A DNA stretch of 64,000 nucleotides from JACXVD01 sp020446665 (lineage in GTDB: Bacteria > Pseudomonadota > Alphaproteobacteria > Sphingomonadales > Sphingomonadaceae), in contig JAWKXQ010000009.1 in NCBI GenBank assembly GCA_041396905.1, positions 37,856 to 101,855 of the forward strand, given 5' to 3'. Positions within the stretch are counted from its first letter, which is position 1, and each line of letters opens with the position of its first letter. The notes under the pieces were generated by a model. That model was not told where the DNA came from and did no database searches. It saw nothing but the letters and a program-made list of their open reading frames with translations. Shown piece after piece: positions 24,990 to 33,512 of the stretch. The position numbers and the translations under genes are program-made.

Positions 24990-25670
24990 ATGGAAAAGAT
25001 CATCGCCACGCTATGCGGCGAGCAAATGCCTGATCCTGCGGCGCTGGCGGCAGGCCTGCGTGAGGCTGGTGCAACGGCAGTGCGGATCAATCTGCGCGAT
25101 GAAGCGGTGGCGCCTGCAGCCGGGCTGGTGCAGCAAAGCGGGGCCAGCCTGCCCGATGCCGTGGTGCAATTCTGGCTGCCCAGCGCCAATCCGGCGCGGC
25201 TGGGGGCGACCGACACAGTGCTGGCCCGTTACGGCACAGTGACAGGGCAATGGCTGGTCACGGAATCGACCATCATCGCCAACACACTTCATCCACCAAT
25301 GGCGGGTGAACGCACACATGGCTTTGCGCAAATGGCGTTTCTGACTCTGCCTGAGGGCAGGGCATGGGCGGACTGGCGGCGCATCTGGCGCGATGGCCAT
25401 ACGCAGGTGGCGATCGATACGCAGTCAAACTTTGAATATGTGCAGAATCTGGTGGTGGAGCCACTCGCGGACGGCGCCGCGCCCTTTGTCGCGGTAGTCG
25501 AGGAATGTTTCCCGCCTGCCGCGATGACTGACCCGCTGACCTTTTTCGATGCCGCTGGCGACAAGGCAAAGTTTGAGCGCAATCTGGCCGCGATGATGGA
25601 AAGCTGCGCACGCTTCATCACGCCGGGGACAATCGACGTGTTTGCTACCAGCCAGTATGATTTTGCTTAG
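24990..25670 (+). CDS. EthD-domain-like dimeric alpha/beta-barrel protein
   Basis: 226 aa. I recognise an EthD-like domain from the C-terminal half, with 'WADWRRIWRDGHTQVAIDTQSNFEYVQNLVVEPLAD' and the late 'FEECFPP...FFDAAGDKAKFERNLAAMMESCARFITPGTIDVFATSQYDF'. Such proteins recur next to oxidoreductases in sphingomonad catabolic islands and have no firm reaction. The stop codon shares bases with the stop of the convergent gene (TTAG at 25667-25670). Family call moderate, function unknown. Confidence 0.55.
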   Translation: MEKIIATLCGEQMPDPAALAAGLREAGATAVRINLRDEAVAPAAGLVQQSGASLPDAVVQFWLPSANPARLGATDTVLARYGTVTGQWLVTESTIIANTLHPPMAGERTHGFAQMAFLTLPEGRAWADWRRIWRDGHTQVAIDTQSNFEYVQNLVVEPLADGAAPFVAVVEECFPPAAMTDPLTFFDAAGDKAKFERNLAAMMESCARFITPGTIDVFATSQYDFA

Positions 25671-27385
25671 GTCGCTCGCGCACCCCTGACGAGTTGCCCC
25701 GGCTTCGCTCCGGTCAGCTGCCCGTTTCGCCGGATCACTGCGCCCGAAACAATGGTCGCATCATAGCCGGTTGCACGTTGCGTCAGGCGGCGCCCCCCGG
25801 CGGGCAGATCGTGAACGATTTCCGGGCAATGCAGCTGCAGCCGGTCGAGGTCGATCACATTGACGTCTGCCTTTGCTCCAACGCTCAAAACACCGCGATC
25901 CGCCAGCCCGACAGCACGCGCGGCCTTGGCCGAGAGCATATGCACGGCCTCAGCCAGCGGGATGGACAAGCCTTCGCGGTTGGGCCCGCGCACGAATTCG
26001 CTCAGCAAGTAAGTAGAATAGCTCGCATCGCAGATCGCACCATAATGCGCGCCGCCATCGCCCAATGCGGGCACGCAATGCGAGTGGTTGAGCATCTGAT
26101 GCGCGCCTTGTAGCGTGGCCCCTTCATAATTGCCCAGCGCCACCATGAAAAAGCCCTTGCCGCCGGTTTCCAGCAAACGGTCATAGGCGACTTCCTGCGG
26201 ACTGCATCCGCGCGCGCGGGCCTGATCGGCGATGCTGCAGGATTTGGGCGGGGCATAGTCTGGCGGATCATTCAGCGGGAACATCCATTCCCAATTGCGA
26301 CCCAGCGCGTTGAAGGGATGGCCCTCAGTGAAATTCTCTGTCAGCAGCGCTTCTCGCAAGTCCGGATCGCGCATGGCGGAGAGTTTCTGATCCAGCGGCA
26401 GGTCTGCGATCTTCGCCCAGCTGGGGCACAGGACGAAGGGATGGACGGTCAGCTCCAGCCCGGCGATCAGCCCGATCGGGCGTGGCATGACCTGCGCGTT
26501 CACATGCTGTCCGGCGGCGTTGGACCTATCCAGCAGGTCGAGAACTTCGCGCCAGCCACTATCGCCGTCATTGCCGGATGCCAGCGTAAAGGTTCCCGCA
26601 AGGCCGGTTGCCCTGGTCACTTCTTCGACAAAGCGATATTCCACATCCCACCGGCGAAAAGCATCAAGCACGATCTGGAAGGTTCCGCCGCCACCCTCGG
26701 CGACGCCGTGGCAGATCTCGGTCAGTTCACGCACATCCGCTTCGAAGCTGGGAATGCTGCCGCCATCGGCGGTCTTGTGGATGGACAGGCGCGATGTGGC
26801 AAAGCCGAGCGCACCCGCTTCCACCGCTTCCCGCGCGAGCTGGCGCATCAGCGCGAGGTCGTCTTCCGTCGCCGGTTCCTGCGCCGCGCCGCGCTCGCCC
26901 ATGGCAAAGACCCGCAATGGGCTGTGCGGCAGATAGGCGGCAACGTCGATATCGCGTTTGCCCGCGGCCACACGGTCGAGATATTCGGGAAAGCTCTGCC
27001 AGTTCCATGGCAGGCCGTCCGCCATCACCACGCCGGGGATGTCCTCAACCCCCTCCATCACGCGGATCAGCAGATCGTGATCCTCCGCACGGCAAGGAGC
27101 AAAGCCGACCCCGCAATTGCCCATCACCGCCGTCGTCACGCCATGGGCAGAGGATGGATCGAGCACGTCCGACCAGATCGCCTGACCATCATAGTGGGTA
27201 TGCACATCGACAAAGCCGGGGGTGACGATCCGCCCCTTGGCGTCGATCTCTTCCGCGCCTTTGCCGGACACTTCGCCTATGGCGGCAATGCGCCCGCCTG
27301 AAATGGCAAGGTCGCCCTCGAGCAAATCGCCGCCGGTTCCGTCAGCGATTGTGCCGCCGCGAATGATCAGGTCAAAATCGCTCAT
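25667..27385 (-). CDS. Amidohydrolase, D-aminoacylase (N-acyl-D-amino-acid deacylase) family
   Basis: 572 aa metal-dependent hydrolase. 'IIRGGTIADGTGGDLLEGDLAISGGRIAAIG' is the N-terminal beta-sandwich, 'VDVHTHYDGQAIWSDVLDPSSAHGVTTAVMGNCGVGFAP' contains the H-x-H metal ligands and the Cys-containing segment typical of D-aminoacylases, and 'HCVPALGDGGAHYGAICD' holds a late Asp. The true substrate may be an amide or lactam-type steroid conjugate rather than an amino acid; that is speculation from context. It overlaps the next gene upstream by 4 bp. Confidence 0.75.
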   Translation of the reverse strand: MSDFDLIIRGGTIADGTGGDLLEGDLAISGGRIAAIGEVSGKGAEEIDAKGRIVTPGFVDVHTHYDGQAIWSDVLDPSSAHGVTTAVMGNCGVGFAPCRAEDHDLLIRVMEGVEDIPGVVMADGLPWNWQSFPEYLDRVAAGKRDIDVAAYLPHSPLRVFAMGERGAAQEPATEDDLALMRQLAREAVEAGALGFATSRLSIHKTADGGSIPSFEADVRELTEICHGVAEGGGGTFQIVLDAFRRWDVEYRFVEEVTRATGLAGTFTLASGNDGDSGWREVLDLLDRSNAAGQHVNAQVMPRPIGLIAGLELTVHPFVLCPSWAKIADLPLDQKLSAMRDPDLREALLTENFTEGHPFNALGRNWEWMFPLNDPPDYAPPKSCSIADQARARGCSPQEVAYDRLLETGGKGFFMVALGNYEGATLQGAHQMLNHSHCVPALGDGGAHYGAICDASYSTYLLSEFVRGPNREGLSIPLAEAVHMLSAKAARAVGLADRGVLSVGAKADVNVIDLDRLQLHCPEIVHDLPAGGRRLTQRATGYDATIVSGAVIRRNGQLTGAKPGQLVRGARAT

Positions 27386-27930
27386 GCCCGCTCCACATCT
27401 GCCCAGATGGCACCGGCTTCATGCGTGTCGAGATCAACTGTCCCGCGCACACCCAGCGCGGCGCGGGCTTGGTCCAGCGGCAGGTCCCAGTAATCTTCCA
27501 TCTTCGCCATCCAGAATGCGTCTGACTGACGGGCAATGGCCATGCCCTGTTCCATGCATTGCAGCGCTGTGCCCCACACTTGCGGGTAATGCAGCACAGT
27601 GCGGATGACATAACGCATGGTGCCCAGAATCCCCATCGCGTTCATTTCGCCTGCCAGTTCCTTGTTGGCGATGAACTTGTCGATCGTGCCGAGGCGAAAC
27701 CAATAGGGGATCAGCTCGCCCATGTAATTGAACCCGCCGCCGGTCAGTATGTGTTCGAAATCATGCGTCTCCGCAGCAGGCGGATAATCCGGCCCGTTGC
27801 GCCGCAGCGCAATCTTGGCGATCCAGTCACGCAGGCGTGGATCATTGAGATATTTGGAAGAAGAGATCAGCACGGAGGAATCGGTGCCCAGCAACGCCAC
27901 CCCGCGCGCGAGATAGGGAATATCATCCAT
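27382..27930 (-). CDS. Unknown conserved-type protein paired with the amidohydrolase
   Basis: 182 aa; the start MDDIPYLARG is preferred because GAGAGG sits about 9 nt upstream, though two nearby in-frame ATGs (27939, 27954) exist. It has no motif I recognise. The sequence is rich in aromatic residues and Met ('GGGFNYMGELIPYWFRLGTIDKFIANKELAGEMNAMGILGTMRYVIRTVLHYPQVWG') without a signal peptide or clear membrane segment. It is translationally coupled to the amidohydrolase gene and transcribed from the region with the degenerate dyad copy. Confidence 0.6.
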   Translation of the reverse strand: MDDIPYLARGVALLGTDSSVLISSSKYLNDPRLRDWIAKIALRRNGPDYPPAAETHDFEHILTGGGFNYMGELIPYWFRLGTIDKFIANKELAGEMNAMGILGTMRYVIRTVLHYPQVWGTALQCMEQGMAIARQSDAFWMAKMEDYWDLPLDQARAALGVRGTVDLDTHEAGAIWADVERA

Positions 27931-27948
27931 CGCCTGCATCCTCTCATT

Positions 27949-27977
27949 TTGCATTTCTTGCGAGCAATGATACGCAA
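27949..27977. promoter_or_regulatory. Degenerate steroid-island dyad, site D
   Basis: ATACGCAA at 27970-27977 is a good right half-site, but the best left half, TTGCATTT at 27949-27956, is 21 rather than 24 bp upstream; TTGCGAGC at 27959 is another partial match. The position between divergent genes starting at 27930 and 28025 is the same as for the good copies. It may be a weak site or chance. Confidence 0.3.
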
Positions 27978-28024
27978 TTGGAAAATAGAATCCATAATGA
28001 ATGTGGAAATGCGAAGGGATTGTG

Positions 28025-28789
28025 ATGTCTGATAACGCAAATGGCGGTGGTTGCGTGATTGTGTTCGGGGCCAGTGGCGGGATCGGCTCTGCCATTACCC
28101 GCGTGCTGGCACTGGATGGGATGCCCCTCGCGCTGGTCTGCAACCGCAAGCGTGACATGGCCGAGCAACTGGCGGCTGAGATCGGTCAGGGGGCCAGCGT
28201 GCATCGGGGCGATGTCTCCACCCCCGATGGCGCGGCAGGCATCATTGCTGAAGCGCTTGCCACGCATGGCCGGATCAGCGGGCTGGTCTGGGCTGCCGGG
28301 CCGCTGGTGCAGCAGCATTTCATGGGGCAGGTCAGCGATGAGGAATGGCAACGCTCGCTCGACATAGAGACCAGCGGCTTCTTTCGGGCATTACGCGCCG
28401 TATTGCCTGCGATGAAGCGGAACGGAGGCGGGGCGATTGTCCATCTCGGCTCTGCCGGTCATCTGCGCTGGCCTGATCGCGATGGCCTGTCGGTTGTGCC
28501 CAAGGCGGCCAATGAAGCGCTGGTCAAAGGGATTGCGCGCGAGGAAGGGCGCCATGGCATCCGCGCCAATTCCGTGCTGGTCGGCGTGATTGATGCGGGC
28601 ATGTTCCACGAATTGATGGAGCAGGGCCAGTTCCCCGATGGCTGGGTGGAAGAAACGTTGAAAGCGCTGGCGATCAAGCGCTGGGGGCAGGCGGAAGAGG
28701 TTGGCCATGCGGTCAGTTGGTTGCTGTCGGACAAATCTGCCTATGTTACAGGGCAACAGATCGCCGTGGCCGGTGGTTATGGAATTTGA
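28025..28789 (+). CDS. SDR-family protein with the catalytic Tyr replaced by Ser
   Basis: 254 aa; the start MSDNANGGGCVIVFG follows AAGGGA. 'GASGGIGSAITRVLALDGMPLALVCNR' is a good cofactor motif and 'HLGSAGHLRWPDRDGLSVVPKAANEALVKG' is the active-site segment. There the expected Tyr-x3-Lys reads Ser-x3-Lys (SVVPK); the Lys is kept. 'WAAGP' replaces NNAG. Either the protein is not a dehydrogenase, or another residue substitutes. Transcribed rightward with the esterase gene 21 bp downstream. Confidence 0.72.
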   Translation: MSDNANGGGCVIVFGASGGIGSAITRVLALDGMPLALVCNRKRDMAEQLAAEIGQGASVHRGDVSTPDGAAGIIAEALATHGRISGLVWAAGPLVQQHFMGQVSDEEWQRSLDIETSGFFRALRAVLPAMKRNGGGAIVHLGSAGHLRWPDRDGLSVVPKAANEALVKGIAREEGRHGIRANSVLVGVIDAGMFHELMEQGQFPDGWVEETLKALAIKRWGQAEEVGHAVSWLLSDKSAYVTGQQIAVAGGYGI

Positions 28790-28810
28790 ACACAGAGCAG
28801 GGGAATTCGC

Positions 28811-29740
28811 ATGACACTTAACCCGCAGGTCGCACAAATGCTGGCCGCCATGGCCGAGGCACCGCCGATTGATTTCGAGAATTCCACCGCGCAGCAAGTG
28901 CGTGCCGCCTATGATGCGATGATTTTCCCGGGGGAGCCCATCGCCATGGCCCGGGTGGAGGATGTTGCGATCCCCTTGGCTGGGCGCTCGCTGGCGGCGC
29001 GGCTCTATATTCCGGAAGGGGCAGGGGAAGCACCGCCGCTCACTCTTTTCTTCCATGGCGGGGGCTGGGTGCTGGGCAATCTCGACACGCATGATGCCAG
29101 TTGCCGCGCGCTGGCACGGGCGAGCGGAGTAGCATTGCTGGCGCTCGATTATCGGCTTGCGCCAGAGCATCGCTATCCGGCGGCGGCGGATGATTGTCAT
29201 GATGCGCTGTGTTGGGTCGTGGAAAACGGGACGCAATTGGGGATCGACCCGTCGCGTCTGGCCGTGGCGGGGGACAGTGCCGGGGGTAATCTGGCCGCTG
29301 TTACGGCACTGCAGGTGCGTGATCGGGGCGGGCCTGCGCTACGCCATCAATTGCTGATCTATCCGGTAACCGCGCGCGATTTCACCACGCCATCCTATGT
29401 GGCCAATGGCGGCGGCGAGTATTTCCTCAGCAAAGCAAGCATGCGCTGGTTCTGGGATCATTATGCGGGTGGTATCGAGGATGCGCCGCTGGCCGATATT
29501 CTGGGCACGCCCGACCTGTCTGGCCTTGCCCCGGCGACAGTTATCACGGCTGAATATGATCCGCTACGCGACGAAGGGGATCGCTATGCCGTGCGGCTGG
29601 CGGAGCAAGGCGTGGCGGTGGACGCGGCTTGCGCACCGGGGATGATCCACGGCTTCTTCTCGATGTTCCAGATGGTGCCCGCCGCGCTGGAATGGATCGA
29701 GCGCGGCGGTGCCAATCTGCGTGCGGCTTTATCCGACTAA
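28811..29740 (+). CDS. Alpha/beta hydrolase, hormone-sensitive-lipase (HSL) family esterase
   Basis: 309 aa. The HSL oxyanion motif HGGGW is at residues 82-86, the nucleophile Ser156 is in GDSAGG, and 'AEYDPLRDEGDRY' and 'PGMIHGFFSM' supply the acid and His. No signal peptide, so cytoplasmic. It may hydrolyse a steroid ester or lactone, for instance the product of the Baeyer-Villiger-type enzyme at 31045-32493; this link is inference. Its last 12 bp overlap the 3' end of the convergent SDR gene. Confidence 0.82.
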   Translation: MTLNPQVAQMLAAMAEAPPIDFENSTAQQVRAAYDAMIFPGEPIAMARVEDVAIPLAGRSLAARLYIPEGAGEAPPLTLFFHGGGWVLGNLDTHDASCRALARASGVALLALDYRLAPEHRYPAAADDCHDALCWVVENGTQLGIDPSRLAVAGDSAGGNLAAVTALQVRDRGGPALRHQLLIYPVTARDFTTPSYVANGGGEYFLSKASMRWFWDHYAGGIEDAPLADILGTPDLSGLAPATVITAEYDPLRDEGDRYAVRLAEQGVAVDAACAPGMIHGFFSMFQMVPAALEWIERGGANLRAALSD

Positions 29741-30472
29741 CTGCCCGCCATCGACGGTAAAGGCGCTGCCGGTGATCTTGGCAGCGTCAGTGCTGGCGAG
29801 ATAGGCGACCATGCTGGCAATATCTTCCGGCTGGCAGATGCCATTTTCCAGCTTGGGCGCGGAGCGCATCACGATGGACCAGTCCACATCGCCTTCGGGC
29901 GGGGCCTGATTGCCCATCGGCGTATCGACCTGGCCGGGGCAGACGGCGTTCACGCGCACGCCCTGTGCGGCATATTCGACCGCCAGACTGCGGGTCAGCC
30001 CCAGCACACCATGTTTCGCGGCAGTATAGGCCGCGGAATAGGCGATGCCATCCAGCGCAGCGGTGGAGGCCATGTTGACGATGTTGCCCCTGCTCGGCAG
30101 CAAATGCGGGATCGCCGCCCGGCACATGGCAAACACACCCACCAGATTGATCTGCAGCAGCCGGTTGAAGCGTGCTTCCTCGAAACTGGCGGTCGGCCCC
30201 CAGTCGAGCATCCCGGCGATATTGCACAGCACATCCAGCGGCCCCGTCGATGTCGCATCTGCAACCAGCGCATGGCAGCTTGCCACATTGCTCGCATCAA
30301 AGGGCACGGCGCGGTGATCGCCATCAAGGCTGGCCAGCGTCTCTGCCAGCCCCGCCTCGTTGACGTCTGCGATCACCAGCGCGGCGCCTTCGCTTGCCAG
30401 CCGCTGAGCCGTGGCGCGGCCGATGCCCGATGCTGCCCCGGTGACGATGGCCCGTTTGCCAGAAAAACGCAT
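29729..30472 (-). CDS. Short-chain dehydrogenase/reductase
   Basis: 247 aa; the start MRFSGKRAIVTGAASG follows AGAGGAG, and the longer frame to 30565 would run through the dyad. 'GAASGIGRATAQRLASEGAALVIADV' with Asp after strand two favours NAD(H). The NNAG position reads CNIAGM, and the active site reads 'MASTAALDGIAYSAAYTAAKHGV'. It shares dyad site E with the divergent SnoaL-like gene. A hydroxysteroid dehydrogenase is plausible. Confidence 0.78.
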   Translation of the reverse strand: MRFSGKRAIVTGAASGIGRATAQRLASEGAALVIADVNEAGLAETLASLDGDHRAVPFDASNVASCHALVADATSTGPLDVLCNIAGMLDWGPTASFEEARFNRLLQINLVGVFAMCRAAIPHLLPSRGNIVNMASTAALDGIAYSAAYTAAKHGVLGLTRSLAVEYAAQGVRVNAVCPGQVDTPMGNQAPPEGDVDWSIVMRSAPKLENGICQPEDIASMVAYLASTDAAKITGSAFTVDGGQLVG

Positions 30473-30495
30473 AATCGCAACTCCTCTTCCCTTAA

Positions 30496-30527
30496 TTGCG
30501 TAACACTCTATCATTTCAGTTACGCAA
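30496..30527. promoter_or_regulatory. Steroid-island dyad, site E (TTGCGTAA-N16-TTACGCAA)
   Basis: A perfect copy, extended to 9 bp per arm: TTGCGTAAC at 30496-30504 and GTTACGCAA at 30519-30527. It starts 24 bp upstream of the SDR start (30472, leftward) and ends 13 bp before the SnoaL-like start codon (30541, rightward), so a bound protein would directly block one or both promoters. Confidence 0.75.
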
Positions 30528-30540
30528 AGCGAGGTTGAAA

Positions 30541-31032
30541 ATGGATATTGAGCAAAGAATCGCAAGAATCGAAGCAGACCGGGCGATCCGGGATCTCAAG
30601 ATGCGCTATCTCCGCGCGGCCGATGCGAAAGATCCCGACACGATGCGCGATTGCTTTCTGCCCGATGCCAAAATCCGCTTTGACGGGTTCCCTGATTTTG
30701 ATGATCGCGACAGCTTCATTGCCATCTATCGCGAGCTGGGTTGTGCGCCCGGCATTTTCGACATTCATCAGGGCGGGACGGGTGTTGTTGAATTCGACAC
30801 TGTCGAACAGGCGCGCGGCTGGTGGCCGCTCTATTTTCACAACATCAATCTGGGGCAGGGCACGCTCACGCAGATGGGGGTGGAATATGAGGATATTTAC
30901 GTCCTGCGCGAAGGCCGCTGGTGGATTGCGCAAAGCGCTTCCAGCCGAAAAAGCTGCCTGATCCATTCAGTGGACGGGGCCGGCAATGCGCTGGTGCAGG
31001 TGATGGGCGAAGCACCGCAGAGCTTTGGCTGA
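30541..31032 (+). CDS. SnoaL-like/NTF2-fold protein, putative dehydratase (copy 3)
   Basis: 163 aa, close to BaiE in length; start preceded by GCGAGG. Y23, D28 and H76 reproduce both spacings of the BaiE catalytic triad (Tyr-x4-Asp, and Asp to His 48 residues, compared with Y30/D35/H83). 'RIARIEADRAIRDLKMRYLRAADAKDPDTMRDCFLPDAKIRFDGF' is the SnoaL_4 N-terminus. A steroid dehydratase, for example removing a ring hydroxyl from a 3-keto-4-ene, is the best hypothesis of the three copies. Convergent with the monooxygenase gene, 12 bp apart. Confidence 0.72.
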   Translation: MDIEQRIARIEADRAIRDLKMRYLRAADAKDPDTMRDCFLPDAKIRFDGFPDFDDRDSFIAIYRELGCAPGIFDIHQGGTGVVEFDTVEQARGWWPLYFHNINLGQGTLTQMGVEYEDIYVLREGRWWIAQSASSRKSCLIHSVDGAGNALVQVMGEAPQSFG

Positions 31033-31044
31033 AGTGCGCCGCGA

Positions 31045-32493
31045 TCAGCTGACCTGATAGGCCTCCCACTCAGGCGTTTCCATAGCCTTTTCAAAATCCT
31101 GATAAGACCAGGGCCAGGTCATCGGTACCCCTTCCGCGTCGAGATACCAGCTGGTGCAGCCACTGGCGAAAATCGTTCCGCGGGCGGCTGCGATGCGTTT
31201 GTCCTCATAGGCTGCAAAGGCGCTGTCACTGGCGACAACGGCAGTCGCATTGCCAGCTGCAATGGGCCGGATGAGCTGCTCCACATAAGTCCACTGGATC
31301 TCCGCCACTTCGATCAGGGAGAAATTGCCAACCGGCGAAGTCGGGCCATTGAGCATGAACAGATTGGGGAAATGCGGGATGGATATGGCCATATAGGCGC
31401 TGCACCGCGTCGCCCATGCGGTCTCCAGATCGATACCATCTGTGCCCTCAACCACCATGGGCCGCATGAAGCGATCTGCATGGTAACCCGTTGCCAGAGC
31501 GAGGATATCCAGTTCGTGGAAAGTGCCTTCCCTGTCTCTGATGCCACCCGGTTCGACAGTGTCGATTCCACACACAACAGTTTCGACATTGGGCAATTGC
31601 GCAGCCTCGTAATAGTGGCTGGAATAGATCAGTCGCTTGCAGGCGGCACGATAATCGGGGCGCAATTTCTCGCGCAGCACCGGATCGGTGACCGATTCCA
31701 GATTCTGCAGGCAATAGGTCTCGATTTCCTGCATCGCGTCGGAATCCGGATTCACCAGCCCTTCATTGAAGCGATAGACCCCGTTCCAGTAGAAATCGTC
31801 GTTACGCAGAGCCTCTATGGCGCCGGGATTGTTGCGGAAATTCTCCAGCTCCTCTTCGCTATATTCGTAATCCGGGATCGGCATGATCCATTGCGGGGAG
31901 CGCTGGAAATTGACGATCTGATGGCCATCCAGCCCCAGTTTTGTGGTCATCTGCACCCCGGTTGACCCGCTGCCGATAATCCCGATGCGCTTGCCAGACA
32001 GGTCCAGTTCCGGTTCCCAGCGCGCAGTATGCATGGCCTTGCCCGCAAAGCTCTCCAGCCCCGGAATATCGGGAATCTTGGGGTGGTGGAGCACGCCGGT
32101 GGCTGCGATCACAACCTCTGCTTCAGTATGGGTTCCGTCTGCAAATTCCAGCTGCCAGCGGGTTCCGTCCCACCGGGCGGCAGTGATTTCGCTGTTGAAA
32201 CGGATCAGCGGCCTGATCCCGAAATCATCGACCACCTTTTCAAAATAGGCCTGAATCTCTGGGCCGGAGGCGTGGTACCCACTCCATTCCGGGTTCAGAG
32301 CAAAGGAAAAGCTGTAATTATGCGCCGGGACATCGCAGCTCAGCCCGGGATAGACATTGTCACGCCATGTGCCCCCGATCCGGTCGGCCTTTTCATAGAC
32401 TGTGACATGGTCATGCCCGGCCTGCCGCAGCTTGATCGCGGCCAAAATGCCGGACATGCCAGCACCAATGATCGCAAATCGCGTTGCTGACAT
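31045..32493 (-). CDS. Flavin monooxygenase of the Baeyer-Villiger type
   Basis: 482 aa; the start MSATRFAIIGAGMSG follows GGGAGA and is preferred over an ATG at 32526. Two Rossmann motifs are clear: 'GAGMSGILAAIKLRQAG' (FAD) and 'GSGSTGVQMTTKLG' (NADPH). Between them lies 'FAGKAMHTARW', matching the BVMO fingerprint FxGxxxHTxxW. It may oxidise a steroid ketone to an ester or lactone (for example a side-chain or C17 ketone); the HSL esterase nearby could open the product. Its promoter carries dyad site F. Confidence 0.82.
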   Translation of the reverse strand: MSATRFAIIGAGMSGILAAIKLRQAGHDHVTVYEKADRIGGTWRDNVYPGLSCDVPAHNYSFSFALNPEWSGYHASGPEIQAYFEKVVDDFGIRPLIRFNSEITAARWDGTRWQLEFADGTHTEAEVVIAATGVLHHPKIPDIPGLESFAGKAMHTARWEPELDLSGKRIGIIGSGSTGVQMTTKLGLDGHQIVNFQRSPQWIMPIPDYEYSEEELENFRNNPGAIEALRNDDFYWNGVYRFNEGLVNPDSDAMQEIETYCLQNLESVTDPVLREKLRPDYRAACKRLIYSSHYYEAAQLPNVETVVCGIDTVEPGGIRDREGTFHELDILALATGYHADRFMRPMVVEGTDGIDLETAWATRCSAYMAISIPHFPNLFMLNGPTSPVGNFSLIEVAEIQWTYVEQLIRPIAAGNATAVVASDSAFAAYEDKRIAAARGTIFASGCTSWYLDAEGVPMTWPWSYQDFEKAMETPEWEAYQVS

Positions 32494-32541
32494 TGCGGTT
32501 TCTCCCGATATTTCTCCATCAGACATATCGCAAACCGTGAA

Positions 32542-32573
32542 ATGCGCAAATATTTATCCTTTCAATTTCGCAT
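32542..32573. promoter_or_regulatory. Steroid-island dyad, site F (ATGCGCAA-N16-TTTCGCAT)
   Basis: Each half matches the consensus at six of eight positions, with the same 24-bp start-to-start spacing: ATGCGCAA at 32542-32549, TTTCGCAT at 32566-32573. It lies between the divergent monooxygenase (32493) and SDR (32631) genes. The left arm is identical to the left arm of site H, which suggests a sub-variant of the operator. Confidence 0.5.
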
Positions 32574-32630
32574 TTAGCGGTTAGAGTCGCAAAAAACACG
32601 ATGTTTGCGTCAGCTTGGGAGAGATTCGAC

Positions 32631-33503
32631 ATGGCCGAAGGCAGGGTTGCGCTGGTTACAGGCGCGAGTCGCGGGGCAGGGGCAGGCATTGCCCGCGGTC
32701 TGGGGGAGCTGGGCTATACGGTCTATGTCACCGGGCGGACAAAAACGCCGGGTGATGCGAAGGGCTGGGATGGCTCGGTGTTGCCCGGCACTTTCGAGGA
32801 AACCGCAGCCAAAATCACCGAACTGGGTGGCCGCGGAATAGCGGTGCAATGCGATCATGCCCATGATGAGCAGGTCGCGGCGCTGTTTGAACGGATCGCG
32901 AAGGATGAGGGCCGGCTGGATATGCTGGTCAATAATGCGACCTATATTCATCATCAGCTGATCGAGAAGAAACCCTTCTGGGAGAAGGAATTGGACGCAG
33001 CCAAAATTCTCGATGTCGGGCTTCGTTCGGCCTATGTTGCCAGCTGGCATGCGGCGAAGATCATGGTGCCGCAAGGTAGCGGGATGATTGCTTTCGGCTC
33101 GTCCTTCGGGGCCAATTGCTACATGCACGGCCCCGCCTATGGCGCGCAGAAAGCGGGCGTCGACAAATTTGCGCATGATATGGAGCATGATCTGCGCGGC
33201 ACCGGCGTGGTCAGCGTTTCGATCTGGATGGGGCCGCTGATTACCGAACGGTCCAAGATCGCCAGCGAAACCAATCCGGAGCAGTATAAGGATTTCATCG
33301 AAACGGCGGAGAATCCTGAATTCACTGCGCATATTCTCGATGCCATCGACCATGCGCCCAACCGCGAGGAGCTGTCTGGCAGCGTGCTGATCGCGGCGGA
33401 GATTGCCAAGGAACTGGGCGTGACCGATCGCGGCAAGGACCGCCCAAGCTATCGCGAGATGCTGGGCAACCCGCCCTCCAAAAATCCTGCTGCGGTCTAT
33501 TGA
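32631..33503 (+). CDS. Short-chain dehydrogenase/reductase (DHRS1-like length)
   Basis: 290 aa; the start MAEGRVALVTGASRG follows GGGAGAG. 'GASRGAGAGIARGLGELGYTVYVTGR', 'NNATYIHHQ', and 'FGSSFGANCYMHGPAYGAQKAGVD' (Ser, Tyr-x3-Lys). The extended loop after NNA and the C-terminal 'LSGSVLIAAEIAKELGVTDRGK' resemble the DHRS1-type subgroup. It leads the long rightward operon of ligases, amidohydrolase-like, Rieske, amidase, SDR and MFS genes. Confidence 0.77.
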   Translation: MAEGRVALVTGASRGAGAGIARGLGELGYTVYVTGRTKTPGDAKGWDGSVLPGTFEETAAKITELGGRGIAVQCDHAHDEQVAALFERIAKDEGRLDMLVNNATYIHHQLIEKKPFWEKELDAAKILDVGLRSAYVASWHAAKIMVPQGSGMIAFGSSFGANCYMHGPAYGAQKAGVDKFAHDMEHDLRGTGVVSVSIWMGPLITERSKIASETNPEQYKDFIETAENPEFTAHILDAIDHAPNREELSGSVLIAAEIAKELGVTDRGKDRPSYREMLGNPPSKNPAAVY

Positions 33504-33512
33504 GGTTTGCAG

